Source of the DNA: Candidatus Bathyarchaeota archaeon
GTDB taxonomy: Archaea > Thermoproteota > Bathyarchaeia > RBG-16-48-13 > GCA-020355125
Reading direction: 5' to 3'
DNA: 9,063 bases
NCBI GenBank assembly: GCA_026014905.1
Contig: JAOZHK010000029.1
Span: forward strand, 1 to 9,063
A program made the translations under genes and the position numbers. A model generated the notes under the pieces. The model saw only the letters and a program-made list of their open reading frames with translations, ran no database searches and was not told the origin of the DNA. Shown here one piece after another: positions 4,759 through 9,063 of this stretch (position 1 is its first letter; every line of letters begins with the position of its first letter).

Positions 4759-6578
4759 CTACTCTGAATTATGCCATCTTCTATTCGGATCTGCCTTTGC
4801 GCGTAACTCGCGATGTCATCTTCATGGGTAATTATTATGATTGTGGTTTGGGTTTCCTCATGAAATTTTTTAATTAAATCCATTACTTGCTTTCCTGTTT
4901 GTGAATCCAAGTCACCCGTGGGTTCATCTGCAAATAACACAGTAGGTTTATTTGTTAATGCTCGCGCAATTGCGACGCGTTGTAATTGTCCTCCACTAAG
5001 TTGAGCAGGGTATTGGGTAGCTTGTTGACTTATTCCCACCCCCTCGAGGAGTTCTTCAATTCTATCTTTCAAGGTGTTACTTAATCCTGCAAGGTCAGCG
5101 GGTAAAGCGACGTTCTCACGCGTATCGAAATGGGGAAGCAAAGCATAACTTTGGAAGATGAAGCCCATTTCTAGCAGTCTAGCTCTGGATTTTTCTGAAT
5201 CACTTAATTGGTGGAGATTTTGCCCCTTGAAAAAAACAGCTCCAGAATCAGGGGTATCAAGTCCCGCCATACAGTTTAGCAGTGTTGTTTTTCCAGCGCC
5301 AGAATTGCCAACTATTGCCACAAATTCTCCCTCACGAATATCCATGTCAATGCCTCGAAGTGCATATACGGTCGTTTGGCCTAAACTATAGTTCTTTACT
5401 AAGCTCTGTACTGAGAGAAGATGTTCTCGGGATGTTTCTGAGGCTTGTGGGGTGTGGATGTTGAAGAGTTGAGATTGGAATGTGTAGAAGGGGAGATCAG
5501 AGCCAAAAAAGTCCACCCATAACTTCAGTTGCTCTGCTTCAATAAATAGATCAGAACTAAGTTCTGCCATCGTCAGGAGTGCCAGTTTAAATTCATCCAC
5601 GGTCTTTGTGGTTTTCACCCCATTCTGTGTGTCATCAAGATAATCTTTAAGTTGTATCTGACATTCTTCCAGTTTGTCCTGAACCTCAATTAAGAGACTT
5701 TTGCTTTGTTTGATTTTTCTAGATACTTGTTGAACTGCGGATTGAAGGTCTTTCGATAATTCGTGGAAATCATGTTTCGTGAAGAAGGATTGAGGTTCAT
5801 TAAATAGTTGCAGAATATTGATAATGGTTTTATCCATTGTTTGGAGTGAACTTAGTTTAGCAGACAGGATTCGTAGAAACATTTCAAGTTTCGCTTGGAT
5901 CTCAAGGTTGCCACTGCGATAGTGTGTTCCGTGGAGTCCAAGTTTTAAACGTTCCAAAACGCCGTTCATTTCGCGGAGACGATGGAGTGTAGGTTCAATA
6001 AATATACAAAAGAAGTTGAGAAAAGCTAGTTTATCGACCATCACTTCTAAGCTAACGTGTGGTTTGACGTGGGATAATTGTAAAACTGGGGGACTCCATC
6101 CTGAAAGATACAACTGGACCTCGTGTTCTTCAGCTATTTCCCAGATTGCAGTCATGCTCTTTGTCTGGAGTTCACGAAATGTAATTGGCAACTCCGTAAT
6201 CAATTTTTTCAGTTGAAGATCAAACAATTTTTCAAGGTTAGGGTCAATTTCTTTCAGAAAATTTTTCACGATCTGTGATGTTTCCTTCAGTTCGCGTTTA
6301 TTTTTTAGGGCTCTTTGGAGTTTCGATGTGTTTTTACGATAATAGACTTGAAGCTGTCGATCTATGGTACTCTTGAGTTCTTCAAGGATTATAGGCGTCA
6401 AAGATTTGTCAAAGGACTTGTCCGCAGTTACAAAGATAAGGGCATTGTGTTGTTTCATTTTAATTTGTGATTTTGATGTTTTCAGGGTTTTTTGTACGCC
6501 TTTTATGAGGTTTTTCGCCAATTTTGAGGTTTCTGCGGGTATGGATACATCTATGAGGGCTGAAATATAGGCTTTCAT
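4755..6578 (-). CDS. ABC transporter ATPase (LolD/MacB type) with a ~385-residue N-terminal extension
   Basis: The last gene of the exporter operon, 607 residues, whereas stand-alone ATPases of this type have about 220-250. The C-terminal part (about 386-607) is a complete ATPase: Walker A GNSGAGKT (424-431), Q-loop Gln476, signature LSGGQ (527-531), Walker B VLFADE (547-552) with catalytic Glu552, the DLD D-loop, and switch His585. It should hydrolyse ATP and pair with the permease. The N-terminal part has no transmembrane segment. Residues 1-60 look like alternating strands and a helix, possibly a small ferredoxin-like fold (inference). The rest is Lys/Glu/Leu-rich and helical, with likely coiled coil around 270-320. 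I do not recognise this region. Its ATG overlaps the stop of the upstream ATPase gene as ATGA; a GGGAG lies 11 bases upstream. Confidence 0.9.
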   Translation of the reverse strand: MKAYISALIDVSIPAETSKLAKNLIKGVQKTLKTSKSQIKMKQHNALIFVTADKSFDKSLTPIILEELKSTIDRQLQVYYRKNTSKLQRALKNKRELKETSQIVKNFLKEIDPNLEKLFDLQLKKLITELPITFRELQTKSMTAIWEIAEEHEVQLYLSGWSPPVLQLSHVKPHVSLEVMVDKLAFLNFFCIFIEPTLHRLREMNGVLERLKLGLHGTHYRSGNLEIQAKLEMFLRILSAKLSSLQTMDKTIINILQLFNEPQSFFTKHDFHELSKDLQSAVQQVSRKIKQSKSLLIEVQDKLEECQIQLKDYLDDTQNGVKTTKTVDEFKLALLTMAELSSDLFIEAEQLKLWVDFFGSDLPFYTFQSQLFNIHTPQASETSREHLLSVQSLVKNYSLGQTTVYALRGIDMDIREGEFVAIVGNSGAGKTTLLNCMAGLDTPDSGAVFFKGQNLHQLSDSEKSRARLLEMGFIFQSYALLPHFDTRENVALPADLAGLSNTLKDRIEELLEGVGISQQATQYPAQLSGGQLQRVAIARALTNKPTVLFADEPTGDLDSQTGKQVMDLIKKFHEETQTTIIIITHEDDIASYAQRQIRIEDGIIQSS

Positions 6579-7324
6579 TGCTTTGTTTGCTCCCTGATTA
6601 ATGGATTATCTTCGATTCCTGAGATCTTTCCGTCTGTCATGTGGACGATATAATCGCATTTTTCTGCAATCCATCGATTGTGGGTTACGAGGACGAAGGT
6701 TTGATAATTGATCTTGTTGATTCGGCGAAAGAGGGCCATGACATCAGAACTAGTTGAAGAGTCCAAGTCGCCGGTGGGTTCATCGCCTAAGATGATCGCA
6801 GGTTGGTTAATTAAGGCACGTGCTACCGCAACTCGTTGCTGTTGACCTCCTGAGAGTTCCGTTGGGAGGTGATATAGCCGATCGCCCATGCCCAGTTCAC
6901 GGAGGAGCATTTTGGCTTGTTCACGAGCTAGACCTGAATTCAGTCCTGTTAGTAATAGAGGAGTTTCGACATTTTCTACAGCGGTTAGGAATGGAAACAG
7001 ATTAAATAACTGAAAGATGAAGCCGATGTTATCTCGGCGAAAAGCGGTCATTTGTCCATCTGATAGGGTAGCAGTGTCTACGCTATCGATTGTGATGTCT
7101 CCAGCTGAACGGCGATCTAGGTGACCAATCATGTTTAACAGTGTCGTTTTTCCACATCCTGAAGGCCCCATAATTGCCATCATGTCGCCTTTGTGCACTG
7201 TTAATTCGATTCCTCGTAATGCATGGACCTCGTTAGCTTTTCCCTCATTGTATCGTTTATGAAGATTAACAATTTCGAGTATTTTCTGAGAACCTTTAAC
7301 ATTCGTATCCGTACTGATTGTCAT
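6575..7324 (-). CDS. ABC transporter ATPase, LolD/MacB type
   Basis: A stand-alone nucleotide-binding subunit of 249 residues, the normal length for this family. It shows Walker A GPSGCGKT (53-60), Q-loop Gln105 in GFIFQLFNLFP, signature LSGGQ (157-161), Walker B IILGDE (177-182) with Glu182, the DEPTGDLDS stretch typical of the LolD/MacB/FtsE group, and switch His215. It should bind the cytoplasmic face of the FtsX-like permease and drive it by ATP hydrolysis. The start ATG overlaps the permease stop (ATGA), and GAGGT (plus-strand coordinates 7332-7336) lies 7 bases upstream within the permease gene. Its own stop overlaps the start of the second ATPase gene. Neither ATPase of the pair looks degenerate, so a heterodimer with two working sites, or two alternative homodimers, are both possible. 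Confidence 0.95.
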   Translation of the reverse strand: MTISTDTNVKGSQKILEIVNLHKRYNEGKANEVHALRGIELTVHKGDMMAIMGPSGCGKTTLLNMIGHLDRRSAGDITIDSVDTATLSDGQMTAFRRDNIGFIFQLFNLFPFLTAVENVETPLLLTGLNSGLAREQAKMLLRELGMGDRLYHLPTELSGGQQQRVAVARALINQPAIILGDEPTGDLDSSTSSDVMALFRRINKINYQTFVLVTHNRWIAEKCDYIVHMTDGKISGIEDNPLIREQTKQ

Positions 7325-9063
7325 CCAACATACCTCAATGCTTCAGCGGGAGGAATTCGTGAAGCTGCAATCGCAGGCAGTGTACCGGATCCTAAGGCGA
7401 TCAATACAATGATGGAGAGATACGATCCAATATCTTGCCAAGGGATTATCAGGTCGACATTTTGCATGTTTGCAAAACCCGTGCTGATAAGCAATCCGTT
7501 AATGACCCCGATGCATAAGCCGATGGTGCCAAGTACCACTAATTCTAGAAGAACTGAAAGTATGACTTGTCGTCTAGGAAAGCCGATAGCTCTCATCATC
7601 CCAATCTCCCGTTTTCTTTCGGAAACATTACGAACTGAAATAACTCCCATCCCGACGGCTCCAATTACGAGACCAAAGGTTACATAAATTTGCAGGAACG
7701 AAGTAATGCGATCTGTGAATTCCAGAGTGGTCTCAATCCGTGCATAGGTTCGAGTGGTACTTGCCATGAAGAAATTATCATCTGCGAGAAGTCGGTATCC
7801 CTCGTCATTTGTGTTTGTAAAGTCTTCGATTGCTTGAGCTATATCTTCGAGTTCAGGATCATCAATTGGGAGCGTGGTTTTAATGAGATAAGAGTCATAC
7901 TGATCACTTCCTCTTGATGTTACAGTTTGACCGTTTGCTTCTCCAAGAAAATCTGTTTGGTTTGCCCAATGTTCGGGTAAATATAAAGTCCCTAGAACAG
8001 CACTTAAACCGGAGTTTCCTGACCCGAAAGCTAAGCCAGCGCCTAAGGGGAAACCTCCAGCACGCTGACTATCAAGACTTCCACCAATCGTGAAAGCCTG
8101 GTAATTGGGAAAACCCATGATCGATGTGTTCATTGGTATCCAAAGTTGCAGTCCAATAGGCAGTAAAAATGAGTCGGTGAAAATGATGGGATTCTGTATG
8201 ATGTTTTCCTCATCATCTAGAAGAGGATCAATACCTTCCAGCGAGTCGCCACCAGATGTTCCTGGCCCGTCTGACCCTCCAGGACCGATTTGCAAGTCAG
8301 CAATATCAGTTTCTCCAGAAAAGACAGCAAGCAGGTTCGACGTTACATTATAGGCAGCCATTGTGTATTGAGGGTCAAAGAATTGGTCCCACGCTTTCTT
8401 GGATAGATCTAATAATTCCTCATCGGTGAGGTCAGAATTTAGTGATTCGCGAACTCCATCAGGTAAGCCATCGAGGTAAAAGGCATACCGCCAATTGGTA
8501 TCAGAAGCGTCTGAGGCATTACCCCGAATCTGCTCTGGTGTAAACTCTCCAGTACCAATGGGTAGAAGATCTGTTCTAGAGTCAAACTCCGGAGACAATG
8601 GATCTTCTAGAGCAATGAACTTGGTGAAATCCTGTTGAGGCTGAAAGGTTTTAAACCCTATTACATCTGTAATGCGGTTGTCAATCGTGGCTAGTTCATT
8701 GGAATAGGATGTATCAGAGATAATTGCTTCAGGTTTACTTAACTTGATGGCAAGATCTATACCTTGAGAGTCTTTTTCAATCTGTGTGACAGTGCCCAAA
8801 CTTGTGGGAATTAATGTCGCTACCAACACATTAAGGGTTAATATAATCGCGAAAATGGCAAAGGTGAGAGTGGAACGCGAGATATGGGAAGATATTAATG
8901 ATGGTGATATTTGGGCAACACCTTTGACTCCACGTATGTTTATCAAAATATTTCTTAAGCCACGCATTACAATCGGGAGGTTAAGGGCGACGAACAATAT
9001 GGATCCGATCAGGATTTCAGCGATGCCCAGAATCAGGATTTCGATCGAGAATTCTGTAATATC
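7321..9063 (-). CDS. FtsX/MacB-type ABC transporter permease, C-terminal part (cut by window edge)
   Basis: The frame is open to the right edge, so the first codons are missing and 580 residues are visible. In visible numbering, a hydrophobic helix at about 5-29 is followed by a short loop (PSLISSHISRSTL) and a second helix at about 66-87. A large domain of about 370 residues, presumably outside the cell, comes next. Then comes the typical C-terminal FtsX core with three helices (about 456-478, 500-525 and 545-565), including RNVSERKREIGMMRAIGF after the first and PAIAASRIPPAEALRYVG at the end. The visible first helix probably ends an earlier FtsX unit, so the full protein may carry two such cores, as in large archaeal and actinobacterial permeases. 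The outer domain has a Gly/Ser-rich linker (GPGGSDGPGTSGGDS, about 260-274). It likely exports or mechanically transmits across the membrane; the cargo is unknown. Confidence 0.93.
   Translation of the reverse strand, partial: DITEFSIEILILGIAEILIGSILFVALNLPIVMRGLRNILINIRGVKGVAQISPSLISSHISRSTLTFAIFAIILTLNVLVATLIPTSLGTVTQIEKDSQGIDLAIKLSKPEAIISDTSYSNELATIDNRITDVIGFKTFQPQQDFTKFIALEDPLSPEFDSRTDLLPIGTGEFTPEQIRGNASDASDTNWRYAFYLDGLPDGVRESLNSDLTDEELLDLSKKAWDQFFDPQYTMAAYNVTSNLLAVFSGETDIADLQIGPGGSDGPGTSGGDSLEGIDPLLDDEENIIQNPIIFTDSFLLPIGLQLWIPMNTSIMGFPNYQAFTIGGSLDSQRAGGFPLGAGLAFGSGNSGLSAVLGTLYLPEHWANQTDFLGEANGQTVTSRGSDQYDSYLIKTTLPIDDPELEDIAQAIEDFTNTNDEGYRLLADDNFFMASTTRTYARIETTLEFTDRITSFLQIYVTFGLVIGAVGMGVISVRNVSERKREIGMMRAIGFPRRQVILSVLLELVVLGTIGLCIGVINGLLISTGFANMQNVDLIIPWQDIGSYLSIIVLIALGSGTLPAIAASRIPPAEALRYVG
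7332..7336 (-). promoter_or_regulatory. ribosome-binding site GAGGT for the stand-alone ATPase
   Basis: GAGGT on the minus strand lies 7 bases before ATG 7324, inside the last codons of the permease gene. It matches the site before the small ORF at 4606 and supports both starts. Confidence 0.6.

Noticed and set aside
4637..4831. A 64-residue plus-strand ORF
   Set aside because: It is out of frame with the better-supported 50-residue ORF at 4606 and runs into the ATPase gene; no ribosome-binding site is seen.
7223..7687. A 154-residue plus-strand ORF
   Set aside because: It lies antisense to the end of the permease and the start of the ATPase, both of which have strong family motifs; its own sequence looks like no family and has no binding site.
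1..9063. CRISPR arrays, insertion sequences, phage or defence genes
   Set aside because: I saw no regularly spaced repeats, terminal inverted repeats or transposase/integrase motifs on either strand.

Overview
The window most likely comes from an archaeon of moderate G+C content. Three things point there. Ribosome-binding sites are of the GAGGT / AGGTGAT type, complementary to an archaeal 16S rRNA tail. Putative TATA boxes sit about 26 bp before the inferred transcript starts. One gene (the hydantoinase-like one) appears leaderless. The exact lineage cannot be fixed from this sequence; an Asgard-type archaeon is possible, but that is a guess.

Left part, positions 1-2305, minus strand: a cyclic amidohydrolase of the dihydropyrimidinase/hydantoinase family, then an acylphosphatase, then the first 102 codons of an M20 metallopeptidase that runs off the left edge. 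The M20 gene is hidden in a frame that lacks an ATG start. The gaps (104 and 239 bp) suggest separate or only partly shared transcription. An MFS transporter is transcribed divergently from the amidohydrolase, followed on the plus strand by a 2-oxopent-4-enoate hydratase-like enzyme. Together these read as a small catabolic island: uptake, opening of a cyclic amide, hydrolysis of an acyl or peptide bond, and hydration of a 2-oxo-enoate. The link between the genes is inference.

Middle, 4481-4758: an intergenic stretch with a candidate promoter and an unrecognised acidic 50-residue ORF with a good ribosome-binding site. Its stop codon overlaps, tail to tail, the stop codon of the ABC operon.

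Right part, 4755-9063, minus strand: a tightly packed ABC exporter operon in transcription order: a large FtsX/MacB-type permease (N-terminus beyond the right edge), a stand-alone LolD/MacB-type ATPase, and a second ATPase carrying about 385 extra, mostly helical residues at its N-terminus. Both junctions are ATGA overlaps, so translation is probably coupled. The N-terminal extension of the second ATPase is the least familiar protein segment in the window and the best candidate for something undescribed.

Three runs of CGCGCG occur in the window, all intergenic and each upstream of a candidate TATA box. I saw no tRNA, rRNA, CRISPR array, insertion sequence or phage gene.
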